Assembly (NCBI GenBank): GCA_019308985.1
Contig: JAFDHB010000053.1
Span: 1-20,082, forward strand
Source of the DNA: Deltaproteobacteria bacterium
GTDB lineage: Bacteria > Desulfobacterota > DSM-4660 > Desulfatiglandales > HGW-15
Length of the DNA: 20,082 nt
Reading direction: 5' to 3'
Shown: in pieces, positions 12,746 through 20,082 of the stretch
Numbering within the stretch: the first letter of the stretch is position 1
Layout: each line of letters opens with the position of its first letter
Made by a program: the position numbers and the translations under genes
Notes under the pieces: model-generated
Told to the model about the DNA's origin: nothing
Database searches by the model: none
The model's input: the letters and a program-made list of their open reading frames with translations, nothing else

Positions 12746-13747
12746 TTGGAGGATAAGCTCGTCAAGGAATTCTCTACTGTCCGTAAGCAGGTGAGCTTCG
12801 AGGATAACGAATTGGTCAGAGTCATCTGCGGCGAGCGGAGCTCTCACCTCAGACTGATAGAGGACAAAATAGGGGTATCTATTAACGTCCGGGGAAATGT
12901 CTTCTATCTTCAGGGGGGGGACTGGGAAGTCCGACTTGCTGAAAAGGTATTGAGCCAACTCTATGAGATAGCCAGAAACGACTACCCCCTCTATTCCAAC
13001 GATGTATCTTACGCAGTGCGGATATTGAGCGGCAATCCCTCCGCAGACCTAAAGAAGATATTCCTGGACAAGGTCTACATCGCATCAAACAAGAAAATCA
13101 TCACACCCAAGAGCATAAATCAGAAAGAATACATCGACAGCATTAGAAAGTATGACATAGTTATCGCAATTGGTCCTGCGGGAACGGGTAAGACTTACCT
13201 GGCTATGGCCATGGCAATCTCCTCCCTGGTCAAGAAGGAGGTCAACCGGGTTGTCCTCACCAGACCGGCCGTCGAGGCCGGGGAGCACCTCGGTTTTCTT
13301 CCAGGAGACCTGTATGAAAAGGTAAACCCTTACCTGAGGCCCCTTTACGATGCCCTTCACGACATGATGGACTTCGAAGACGGGTCTCGCCTTATTCAGA
13401 GGGGCATTATTGAAGTAGCCCCTCTTGCCTTCATGAGGGGAAGAACCCTGAATGATTCCTTTGTCATTCTCGACGAGGCCCAGAATGCAACTACTGAGCA
13501 GATGAAGATGTTCCTGACCAGGTTGGGGTTCAGTTCCAAGGCGGTGATTACCGGAGACATAACGCAAACCGACCTCCCGGAGGGGAAGACCTCGGGCTTG
13601 ATTGAAGCCAGGGAAGTTCTCAAGGGTATCAAGGGTATCAAATTCGTATATTTCTCAAGGGACGATGTGATAAGGCACCCCTTGGTCCAAGAAATAATTG
13701 ATGCCTATGAGAAAATGGAGAAGAAGAAAAAAACAGGCTCAAATTGA
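12746..13747 (+). CDS. phoH: PhoH family ATPase (YbeZ type)
   Basis: A 333-residue cytosolic protein with an N-terminal RNA-binding-like region (1-110: RSSHLRLIEDKIGVSINVRGN) and a P-loop NTPase domain. Walker A is GPAGTGKT (143-150), Walker B is VILDEAQN (240-247), and TGDITQTDLP (269-278) is the usual later motif. YbeZ/PhoH proteins are linked to YbeY and ribosome/RNA maturation, which fits ybeY two genes downstream. The start is a TTG at 12746 with GGGGGAG six bases upstream in the end of yjbQ; no better ATG is nearby. The C-terminus is very basic (EKMEKKKKTGSN). Confidence 0.95.
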   Translation: MEDKLVKEFSTVRKQVSFEDNELVRVICGERSSHLRLIEDKIGVSINVRGNVFYLQGGDWEVRLAEKVLSQLYEIARNDYPLYSNDVSYAVRILSGNPSADLKKIFLDKVYIASNKKIITPKSINQKEYIDSIRKYDIVIAIGPAGTGKTYLAMAMAISSLVKKEVNRVVLTRPAVEAGEHLGFLPGDLYEKVNPYLRPLYDALHDMMDFEDGSRLIQRGIIEVAPLAFMRGRTLNDSFVILDEAQNATTEQMKMFLTRLGFSSKAVITGDITQTDLPEGKTSGLIEAREVLKGIKGIKFVYFSRDDVIRHPLVQEIIDAYEKMEKKKKTGSN

Positions 13748-13751
13748 CCAT

Positions 13752-13776
13752 ACTGAGTTTAAGCATGCCTCTCAGT
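13752..13776 (+). terminator. Weak hairpin after phoH
   Basis: ACTGAG (13752-13757) and CTCAGT (13771-13776) form a 6-bp stem with a 13-base loop, five bases after the phoH stop, followed by TTAGTGTTT. It could be a weak or partial terminator; the T-run is interrupted. Confidence 0.25.
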
Positions 13777-13796
13777 TTAGTGTTTCAAAGTTGACG

Positions 13797-13946
13797 AACT
13801 CGTAAAAAGTCAAAATTGAGATGGCAAAGTAAAAAGCTTCAAGTTCAAGGCGCGCAAATCTCGTGTGATGAGGAGTACTTACCGTACGCCGCAATCACAA
13901 CGAGATGAAGCGCAACACAGAAATTGGACTTTTTACGAAGCCATCA
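13797..13946. repeat. Dispersed foldable repeat, copy 2
   Basis: A ~150-bp element lies in the 268-bp gap between phoH and pgpH. It is bounded by a perfect 12-bp inverted repeat: TCGTAAAAAGTC (13800-13811) and GACTTTTTACGA (13927-13938). Nested inside are GCGC...TCTCGT-G-TGAT on the left and ATCA-CA-ACGAGA...GCGC on the right, so the whole unit can fold as one long hairpin. It matches copy 1 (4159-4407) over nearly its full length, without the extra ~100-bp segment seen there. It has no coding capacity, so it resembles a MITE or a large palindromic intergenic repeat. Confidence 0.85.
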
Positions 13947-14015
13947 AAGTTGCCTGGATCTTAGGAAGACGGGACGCGTTCCACCGAGTTTCCCGGGCAC
14001 ATAGAGGAACTTTTT

Positions 14016-16496
14016 ATGACAGAGAAGACCAGAATAGACTTGCTGACCAAGGGAAAAAGCCCCAGGAAAAACGAAAGGGAGACACCTCCCCTGAGCAAAC
14101 AACCCAAGATAAAACTTCCGAGGCCCCGCAGTGATGCATTTGCGTGGTGCGTCCTTATCCTTTTGAGTGTTATCATAGCCCTCTTCCTTTTCCCGGACAT
14201 ACTCATCAGGCAAGAGATTTACCACATAGGCGATATAGCCCGAAGGGATATCAAGGCCTCTCAGGATCTTTTGATCGAGAACAAGGACCTGACTGAAAAG
14301 CAGAGGGAAGAGGCCGCAAGGGAAGTGCTTTCAGTGTATGACTTTGACGGTTCCGCCTCAAATACTGTTCAAAAAATACGCGAGGCATTCAATATGGGAA
14401 GGGACCATCTGGCAGGCCCAAGCCCGCCGGGGAAACCGGAAGCGAAACAAGACCCCCAGGGAGATACCGGCTCCCTTGAGACAAGTCCTCTGATCGACGA
14501 ACTGAAAACCCGCTTTTTTAGTTCCCTCGAGATACAGCCCGATGATGAGTTGTTTCGGTTGTTGCTGGACTCAGGCTTCTCCCGAAGTATCGAAGAGACC
14601 GTGATAAATGCTGTCACCAGGGTATTTACAAGGGGGGTCGTAGGGAACAGGGAGTTGTTAGTGCAGCAGATGGAAAGAGGAGGAATCATCCTCCATGAAA
14701 TCTCCTCAAAGAGGGAGACAAAGGTAACCGACATAAACCGCTTTTACGACCCAAATGAAGCCAAGGGGGCCGTTGCGACTTACGTGAAACAACTTCTCGG
14801 GACCCATGACCCTCTAACCCTGGAAATATCAATTAGGCTCGTCCAGGCCTTGGTCAAGCCGAACCTAACATTCAACCAGCGCGAGACAGAAGCGAGAAAG
14901 GACCAAGTTCGCAAGTCGGTCAAGCCCATTTACTTCCAAATCAAGAAGAGAGAAATGATAGTCCGGGAAGGAGAACGTATAGGGCCGGAACATATTGTAA
15001 AGCTTTCTGCCGAAATGAGATCAAGAAATGGGTTGGAAAGAATCGTATCCATCCCGGCCATGGCCCTATTGCTGGCCTTTCTATTCCTGGCCCTTTATAT
15101 GCTGGGATTCAGGGAAAACAGGACAGTCAGTGCCGATAAGAGGGGGATCCTTTTTGATTCCGCTCTCCTCTTGGGCCTCTTCCTTTTTATGTGGGCTTAC
15201 AGCCTCATAGCGGAAGAGATAGCCAGGGGGGTCGTAAGCATTTTATCCTCCAAGACCATCCTCTATGCTATGCCTGTTGCCTGCGGCTCAATGCTGGTGG
15301 CAATCTTTCAGGGCCTGAGGCCGGCTATCGCCTTTTCTTTGGCCATCTCGGTGCTTTCCTGCATCTTGACAGGGGGAAATATTGAGTTCTTCATCTACTT
15401 CTTTATTCCCTGCCTCGTTGCCTCCTATGGCGTAAGGAACTGCAGCCAGAGAGGTGTCCTGATAAAAGCAGGAGGAGCTGTGGGCCTGGCCAACATCGTG
15501 CTAGGGCTTTCAATAACCATGGTGTACGGCTCTTCCCACTCTGTGGAACCTCTCTTGGTTTCAGCATCTGCATTTGCGGGCGGAATCCTTTCCGGCGTGA
15601 TCGCCACGGGACTACTTCCCCTCATTGAGATGGCCTTCGGCTTTACAACGGATATCAAGCTCCTTGAGTTGGCGAACCTTGACCAACCCCTGCTCAGGGA
15701 ATTGATGGTCAGGGCCCCGGGATCCTATCACCACAGCGTCATTATCAGCAACATGGTGGAGGCTACTGCAAAGGCCGTTAATGCCAATCCTCTCCTGGCA
15801 AAGGTGAGCGCCTATTATCATGACATCGGTAAGATGAAAAAGCCCCTCTACTTTATTGAAAATCAGAAGACTGCAGAAAACAAGCACGAAAAACTGGCCC
15901 CATCCATGAGCAGCCTCATTCTTATATCCCATGTCAAGGACGGTGTCGAGCTCGCCAGGAAGCATAAACTGGGGAAGGAAGTCATTGACATCATTCAGCA
16001 ACACCATGGCACAAGCCTGATTTCCTATTTTTATCACAAGGCCAAGGATCGCATGGTGGCAAAGGGGATGAAATCAACAGAAATCAATGAAGAGGATTTC
16101 CGTTACCCGGGGCCCAAGCCTCAGACCAAGGAAGCCGGCCTTGTCATGCTCGCCGACATGGTTGAAGCCTCTTCGAGATCCCTCAAAGATCCCACCCCCG
16201 CCAGAATCCAGGGAATGGTCCAAAAAATCATCAACAAGGCCTTTTCAGACGGCCAGCTGGACGAATGCGAATTGACCTTAAAGGACCTCCACGAGATTGC
16301 CAAGAGCTTCAATACGACCCTTAGCGGGATATTCCACCAACGGGTAGAATACCCCGAATCCGAGACAGGTCCAAGGGCACCCAAGAGGACTAGAAATGGC
16401 AATACTCATCAAATCCAAGCGGAAAATCCGTGGACTGAAGAATCAGGTGATAAGGCGGAAGCTGGTAACAGCCTTAAGAGACTTGGGCTATCCTGA
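14016..16496 (+). CDS. pgpH: PgpH-type 7TM HD-domain phosphodiesterase (c-di-AMP)
   Basis: An 826-residue membrane protein with the 7TMR-HDED/PgpH layout: a basic cytosolic start, one helix (43-64), a large extracytoplasmic domain (65-342), seven helices (about 345-545) and a cytosolic HD domain. HD residues are visible: His572/His573 (GSYHHSVI), His602-Asp603 (YYHDIGKMKKP), His663/His664 (QQHHGTSL) and Asp714 (MLADMVEA). PgpH homologs hydrolyse c-di-AMP; activity here is by homology. The extracytoplasmic domain includes a Pro/Gly-rich insert (133-155). The family normally ends near HQRVEYP (774-780), but this ORF runs on 46 residues and overlaps ybeY by 101 bp. The ATG at 14016 has AGAGGA eight bases upstream. 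Confidence 0.93.
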   Translation: MTEKTRIDLLTKGKSPRKNERETPPLSKQPKIKLPRPRSDAFAWCVLILLSVIIALFLFPDILIRQEIYHIGDIARRDIKASQDLLIENKDLTEKQREEAAREVLSVYDFDGSASNTVQKIREAFNMGRDHLAGPSPPGKPEAKQDPQGDTGSLETSPLIDELKTRFFSSLEIQPDDELFRLLLDSGFSRSIEETVINAVTRVFTRGVVGNRELLVQQMERGGIILHEISSKRETKVTDINRFYDPNEAKGAVATYVKQLLGTHDPLTLEISIRLVQALVKPNLTFNQRETEARKDQVRKSVKPIYFQIKKREMIVREGERIGPEHIVKLSAEMRSRNGLERIVSIPAMALLLAFLFLALYMLGFRENRTVSADKRGILFDSALLLGLFLFMWAYSLIAEEIARGVVSILSSKTILYAMPVACGSMLVAIFQGLRPAIAFSLAISVLSCILTGGNIEFFIYFFIPCLVASYGVRNCSQRGVLIKAGGAVGLANIVLGLSITMVYGSSHSVEPLLVSASAFAGGILSGVIATGLLPLIEMAFGFTTDIKLLELANLDQPLLRELMVRAPGSYHHSVIISNMVEATAKAVNANPLLAKVSAYYHDIGKMKKPLYFIENQKTAENKHEKLAPSMSSLILISHVKDGVELARKHKLGKEVIDIIQQHHGTSLISYFYHKAKDRMVAKGMKSTEINEEDFRYPGPKPQTKEAGLVMLADMVEASSRSLKDPTPARIQGMVQKIINKAFSDGQLDECELTLKDLHEIAKSFNTTLSGIFHQRVEYPESETGPRAPKRTRNGNTHQIQAENPWTEESGDKAEAGNSLKRLGLS

Positions 16497-16836
16497 TGCA
16501 GAGTTGAGCGTACTGATTACCGGCGACGAGGAGATAAAGACCCTTAACGAGAGATACCTGGGGAGAAAGGGGCCTACCAACGTACTGGCATTCCCCATGA
16601 CAAACGGCACAGGACCCGATCCGGTTACCGGACTACTGGGGGATATCGTCATTTCGGTCGACAGGGCTGCGGAAGAAGCAAAGCAGGTTGGAGAGCCCCT
16701 GACCGACACCTTCTACCGTCTGCTGATTCACGGACTGTTGCATCTCCTGGGCTATGACCATGAGCGATCCAAGAAGGAGGCAAGGAGCATGGAGAAGCAG
16801 CAGGCCCGGTTACTTTTTCTCATAAGGGAGGTTTGA
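16396..16836 (+). CDS. ybeY: Endoribonuclease YbeY (rRNA maturation factor)
   Basis: A 146-residue soluble metalloprotein. The zinc motif HGLLHLLGYDH gives His112, His116 and His122, and the other family blocks NVLAFPM (62-68) and GDIVISVD (82-89) are present. YbeY takes part in 16S rRNA 3' maturation and ribosome quality control. The start MAILIKSKRKIRG matches the usual N-terminus and has GAGG seven bases upstream, so the 101-bp overlap with the pgpH frame appears real and is not caused by a wrong start. Its stop is four bases before the pdxJ start. Proximity to phoH/ybeZ is conserved in many bacteria. Confidence 0.95.
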   Translation: MAILIKSKRKIRGLKNQVIRRKLVTALRDLGYPDAELSVLITGDEEIKTLNERYLGRKGPTNVLAFPMTNGTGPDPVTGLLGDIVISVDRAAEEAKQVGEPLTDTFYRLLIHGLLHLLGYDHERSKKEARSMEKQQARLLFLIREV

Positions 16837-16840
16837 TGTC

Positions 16841-17560
16841 GTGGCAAGACTAGCAGTCAACGTGGACCACGTGGCAACCGTCAGGGAGGCCAGGGGCATT
16901 GACGAGCCGGACCCTGTCCTCGCAGCCGGTATCGCCGAGCTTGCAGTGGCGGATTGCATTATTTGTCACCTCAGGGAAGACAGGCGACACATCAAGGACC
17001 GGGACCTCCGGCTGTTGCGAGAGGTCGTCAAGACCAAGCTCAACCTGGAAATGGCCGCTGTTGCTGAAATGATCAATATAGCGCACGAGGTGCTCCCCGA
17101 CCTAGTCACCCTTGTACCGGAGAGAAGAGAAGAATTGACCACCGAAGGGGGGCTGGATGTGAAGTCTGATCCTGACCGCTACAGAAGGGTAGTTGAACAG
17201 TTGGGAGAAAAAGGGATCAAAATAAGCTTTTTCGTTGATCCTGACCCGAGCCAAATAGAAGCGGCGCACAAGGTCGGGAGTGATATTGTGGAGATTCATA
17301 CGGGACACTATTCCGAGGCCCGTACCGATCTCGAGGCCCAGGAACGATTTGAAAGGATTATCCGGGCAGTGGATGCATCATCCGACCTTAATCTGGCCAT
17401 AAGTGCGGGCCACGGACTCAACTACACAAACATAAAGAGATTCAAGTCCCTCCCCAAGATAGAGGAGTACAGTATCGGACACAGCATAGTAGCCAGGGCG
17501 GTCCTGGTCGGATTCGAGAGGGCGGTGAGGGACATGGCGGAGCTGGTCAAAAATTTTTGA
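16841..17560 (+). CDS. pdxJ: Pyridoxine 5'-phosphate synthase
   Basis: PdxJ condenses 1-deoxy-D-xylulose 5-phosphate with 3-amino-2-oxopropyl phosphate to give pyridoxine 5'-phosphate. The 239-residue protein has the family length. Signature stretches are NVDHVATVREARG (7-19), HLREDRRHI (43-51) and TLVPERREELTTEGGLDV (90-107), and AGHGLNYTN is seen near residue 190. The start is GTG at 16841 with GGGAGG nine bases upstream; an ATG at 16836 is in another frame. In the usual ADGIT block this protein reads ADCII, with a second Cys just after (ICH), a mild deviation. It is followed by acpS after 17 bp, the same pair as in E. coli. Confidence 0.96.
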   Translation: MARLAVNVDHVATVREARGIDEPDPVLAAGIAELAVADCIICHLREDRRHIKDRDLRLLREVVKTKLNLEMAAVAEMINIAHEVLPDLVTLVPERREELTTEGGLDVKSDPDRYRRVVEQLGEKGIKISFFVDPDPSQIEAAHKVGSDIVEIHTGHYSEARTDLEAQERFERIIRAVDASSDLNLAISAGHGLNYTNIKRFKSLPKIEEYSIGHSIVARAVLVGFERAVRDMAELVKNF

Positions 17561-17577
17561 TCATCACGGCTGGGAGC

Positions 17578-17979
17578 ATGATTTACGGAATCGGGGTAGA
17601 CCTTGTAGATATCCGACGAATGGAGAGTGTAATCTCCAAATGGGGGAGCCGTTTCATAAACAGAGTTTTTACCAAAGACGAAATAGAGACCTGCAATGCA
17701 AGGCCCTTTCCCCCGGCATCCTATGCCCTTAGGTTCGCTGCCAAGGAGGCCTTTTCCAAGGCCCTCGGCCGGGGAATGAGGAGGGGCATCAGGTGGCGAG
17801 ACATAGAGGTGTTCCGCTTTCCCGGAGGCAGGCCCGGTATCAGGCCCCTGGGCCGTTCGTCGGAGATCTGCAAGGAGGAAGATATATCCGGGTTTCACTT
17901 GAGTCTTTCGGACGAAGGCGACTATGGCGTTGCAATGGTAGTATTGGAGACGGAAGATGAGGCTTGTAAAGGCAACTGA
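17578..17979 (+). CDS. acpS: Holo-[acyl-carrier-protein] synthase
   Basis: AcpS moves 4'-phosphopantetheine from coenzyme A to acyl carrier protein. The 133-residue product has the magnesium-binding Asp8 (GIGVDLVDI) and the motif RFAAKEAFSKALG with Lys56-Glu57, then HLSLSD (107-112). I start it at ATG 17578 because family members begin MIxGIGVDLVDI, although GGGAG is only one base upstream. A TTG at 17557 would add seven residues and overlap the pdxJ stop. The 3' end overlaps the nnr gene by 23 bp. Length and motifs are normal. Confidence 0.94.
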   Translation: MIYGIGVDLVDIRRMESVISKWGSRFINRVFTKDEIETCNARPFPPASYALRFAAKEAFSKALGRGMRRGIRWRDIEVFRFPGGRPGIRPLGRSSEICKEEDISGFHLSLSDEGDYGVAMVVLETEDEACKGN

Positions 17980-19561
17980 AATGCAGGAGATAGACCGCCT
18001 GGCCATCAAGGAATTGGGCATCCCCGGTGTTGTTCTCATGGAGAATGCGGCAAGGGGGGCTGCGAGGATATTCCTTGATCACTTTCGTCCTCCAAGGGGA
18101 TCCCGGGTGATCGTCCTTTGCGGCCCTGGTAACAACGGGGGAGACGGCTATGTGATGGCAAGGTATCTGAACGAAGCAGGGCTGAAGCTTACCGTCCTGG
18201 TCCTTGCGCCTGAGGGGAAAATCTCCGGTGATGCCCTGACAAACCTAAATATCATCAAGGAATTGGGCCTGGAGATCCGTCATGTTCCAGGCCAAGAACA
18301 ATGGGCCGAGAACCAACATCTCATCGACAGGTCCGACTATATCATTGACGGCATATTTGGGACCGGCCTCAGTTCACAGGTAAGGGGATTTTACAGGGAT
18401 GTGATCGAAATAGTCAATTCCATGGAAGCGCCCGTAATGTCCATTGACATCCCTTCAGGCCTTGATGCGGATTCCGGGCAAGTCCTGGGTTCGGCAATAA
18501 GGGCGGCCCTGACCGTGACCTTCGGGTTTCCGAAATTGGGGCAGGTTATTTTTCCGGGAATAGACTATGTCGGCCGCCTGGTCAGGGTCGATATTGGAAT
18601 CCCGGGCCCGGTTGCAGACAGGATACCTGGAAAATACAGAATCACTGAGCCCTCTTACTTCGTTGAACTTCTGCGTATCCGGAGAAAGGACATCCACAAG
18701 GGAAACCGCGGGCATCTCCTTGTTCTGGCCGGATCGACAGGCAAGACAGGAGCGGCCACCATGACCTGCCTCGGTGCCTTGAGGGCAGGGGCAGGACTCG
18801 TGACCCTCGGCATTCCGAGAAGCCTCAATCCGGTTCTTGAAGGCAAGTTGACGGAAGCCATGACCTTTCCCCTGCCAGAGACCCCTGATGGGAGTCTATC
18901 CATTGAGGCCGAAGATGATGTCATGAGGCTCATGGAAGGCAAAACCGCTCTTGCCATAGGCCCGGGCCTTTCCACCAACCAAGAGACCTCTGAACTCATT
19001 TTGAGAATCATCAAGGCCTGCCGGATCCCCATGGTAATTGACGCCGACGGGATAAACGCCCTTTCAAAGGACCCTCGGATATTGGCATCCTGCGGGAGCA
19101 AGGCTGTCCTTACCCCCCACCCAGGCGAGATGGGCAGGCTCCTCGGGAAAGGCACGGCGGAGGTCCAGGCTGATCGCATTGGAACGGCCCTGGATCTTGC
19201 CCGGAACTCTTCATGTTTCCTGGTCCTCAAGGGGGCCAGGACCCTGATCGCAAACCCGGAGGAGGAACTGTATGTCAATCCCACCGGCAACCCTGCCCTG
19301 TCCAGTGGGGGATCAGGAGATGTCCTCACAGGTTTGATCGCGGGCTTTCTGGCCAGGGGATTGCCCATGATGGAGTCGGCGGTCGCAGGAGTGTACATCC
19401 ATGGTCTGGCTGCGGACCTGTTGGCGGAGGACATGGGAGAATCGGGCATTCTTGCAGGCGAACTGCTGGATGCCGTACCCTTGATAACGGCCTCCCTTGT
19501 TCAGGCCGAATGGCCCCTTCAAAGCCCTCCTCTACACGCGGATTTCTACCAGGGCCTTTAG
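17957..19561 (+). CDS. nnr: Bifunctional NAD(P)HX epimerase / ADP- or ATP-dependent dehydratase
   Basis: The protein repairs hydrated NAD(P)H. The N-terminal half is the NnrE epimerase (YjeF-N, about 1-215), with VLCGPGNNGGDGYVMARYL (53-71), DGIFGTGL and DIPSGLDADSG. The C-terminal half is the NnrD dehydratase (about 230-530), with GHLLVLAGSTGKTGAATM, IDADGINAL, TPHPGEMGRLL and GNPALSSGGSGDVLTG, where Asp455 is the expected catalytic base. The usual GTGD is GSGD here. The total of 534 residues is normal for the fusion. The ATG at 17957 has GGAG upstream and lies inside acpS. tsaE begins 33 bp after its stop. Confidence 0.96.
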   Translation: MRLVKATEMQEIDRLAIKELGIPGVVLMENAARGAARIFLDHFRPPRGSRVIVLCGPGNNGGDGYVMARYLNEAGLKLTVLVLAPEGKISGDALTNLNIIKELGLEIRHVPGQEQWAENQHLIDRSDYIIDGIFGTGLSSQVRGFYRDVIEIVNSMEAPVMSIDIPSGLDADSGQVLGSAIRAALTVTFGFPKLGQVIFPGIDYVGRLVRVDIGIPGPVADRIPGKYRITEPSYFVELLRIRRKDIHKGNRGHLLVLAGSTGKTGAATMTCLGALRAGAGLVTLGIPRSLNPVLEGKLTEAMTFPLPETPDGSLSIEAEDDVMRLMEGKTALAIGPGLSTNQETSELILRIIKACRIPMVIDADGINALSKDPRILASCGSKAVLTPHPGEMGRLLGKGTAEVQADRIGTALDLARNSSCFLVLKGARTLIANPEEELYVNPTGNPALSSGGSGDVLTGLIAGFLARGLPMMESAVAGVYIHGLAADLLAEDMGESGILAGELLDAVPLITASLVQAEWPLQSPPLHADFYQGL

Positions 19562-19594
19562 CGACCGCCGAAAATAATCCTCCGGGAACATGCA

Positions 19595-20082
19595 ATGGAA
19601 TCCCTTGTCACCTTGACCAGATCCGAGAAGGAGACCATCCAACTGGGAAAGGCCCTCGGCAAACTGCTCCAGGAGGGTGATGTCGTCGGACTTGTAGGGG
19701 AACTGGGCTGCGGAAAGACGTGCCTGGCAAAGGGCATAGGCCTCGGTCTCGGACTGGGACCGGATGAGGTCATCACCAGCCCTTCATTTACCCTTGTAAA
19801 CGAATACCAGGGAAGGCTCAAGCTCTATCACATGGATGTCTACCGATTGAATGATGTATCCGAGTTTCTGGGTGCGGGACTGGAGGAATATCTCTATGAA
19901 CCTGCTGTTGTCGTGCTGGAGTGGGCTGATAAGTGGCCGGAAATCCTGCCTGAGCACAGGATCATGGTTGAACTGTCCATTATCGGTGATTTCGAGCGAA
20001 GGATCGTCCTCTCCGGAGGCCATCCCCGGGCAGTCCAAATCATTGAAGCCCTGGAACGGCACTTGGCCCGCAACGGCCCATA
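19595..20082 (+). CDS. tsaE: tRNA t6A synthesis ATPase TsaE (3' end at window edge)
   Basis: TsaE is the small P-loop ATPase of the complex that makes N6-threonylcarbamoyladenosine on tRNAs reading ANN codons. I translate 162 codons from the ATG at 19595. Walker A is GELGCGKT (35-42), followed by TSPSFTLVNEY (61-71), YHMDVYRL (78-85) and VVVLEWADKW (105-114), all typical. The ribosome binding site is weak (GGGA). The window ends with TA after a Pro codon at a length normal for the family, so the stop codon is probably completed by the next base, but it is not seen. It is the last gene of the housekeeping series within the window. Confidence 0.93.
   Translation, partial: MESLVTLTRSEKETIQLGKALGKLLQEGDVVGLVGELGCGKTCLAKGIGLGLGLGPDEVITSPSFTLVNEYQGRLKLYHMDVYRLNDVSEFLGAGLEEYLYEPAVVVLEWADKWPEILPEHRIMVELSIIGDFERRIVLSGGHPRAVQIIEALERHLARNGP

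Noticed and set aside
1..20082. CRISPR array, tRNA, rRNA or complete insertion sequence
   Set aside because: No regularly spaced repeats, no cloverleaf-like or rRNA sequence and no transposase reading frame were seen. tRNA detection by eye is imperfect.

Overview
The window reads as a chromosomal segment of a Desulfobacterota-like (deltaproteobacterial) anaerobe or a relative. The evidence is the gene order phoH - pgpH - ybeY - pdxJ - acpS - nnr - tsaE, which is common in that group, beside an Mrp-type antiporter operon with a split MrpA. The assignment rests on gene order and protein style only; no rRNA, tRNA or marker search was possible.

Region 1 (1-648) has no convincing gene. It holds AT-rich sequence with four TTCGAA motifs and several small perfect hairpins, and looks like repeat or decayed DNA downstream of the Mrp operon. 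Region 2 (649-9924, all minus strand) is one long operon for a multisubunit cation/proton antiporter of the Mrp/MBH/complex I superfamily. In transcription order it encodes a NuoM/MrpD-like subunit (493 aa), an 80-aa membrane protein, a second D-like subunit (586 aa), a stand-alone receiver protein, a tandem universal stress protein, MrpE with a long N-terminal extension, MrpB, MrpF, MrpG, an MbhD/DUF4040-like protein, an MbhE-like protein, MrpC and a third D-like subunit. There is no full-length MrpA: its C-terminal modules are separate genes, as in archaeal MBH clusters. A 311-bp gap between mrpE and mrpB holds a repeat element that recurs between phoH and pgpH.

Region 3 (9925-10562) is the divergent control region, with two good sigma70-type promoters. 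One drives the antiporter operon through a ~270-nt leader, and the other drives an MFS exporter gene (10563-11978). Region 4 (11979-12322) holds a third good promoter and a very structured ~145-nt leader containing a possible 12-codon ORF, ahead of yjbQ.

Region 5 (12323-20082, plus strand) is a housekeeping operon. yjbQ and phoH are translationally adjacent. After a gap with the second repeat copy come pgpH (c-di-AMP phosphodiesterase), ybeY (rRNA maturation), pdxJ (vitamin B6), acpS (acyl carrier protein activation), nnr (NAD(P)HX repair) and tsaE (tRNA t6A), which reaches the window edge. Most junctions are overlaps or gaps of a few bases.

The most unusual things are: an A+C-rich (coding-strand G+T-rich) patch at about 7450-9710 with both borders inside genes; the dispersed foldable repeat that invaded the antiporter operon and itself carries ~100 bp of extra sequence; the structured leader before yjbQ; and the receiver/USP pair embedded in an antiporter operon.
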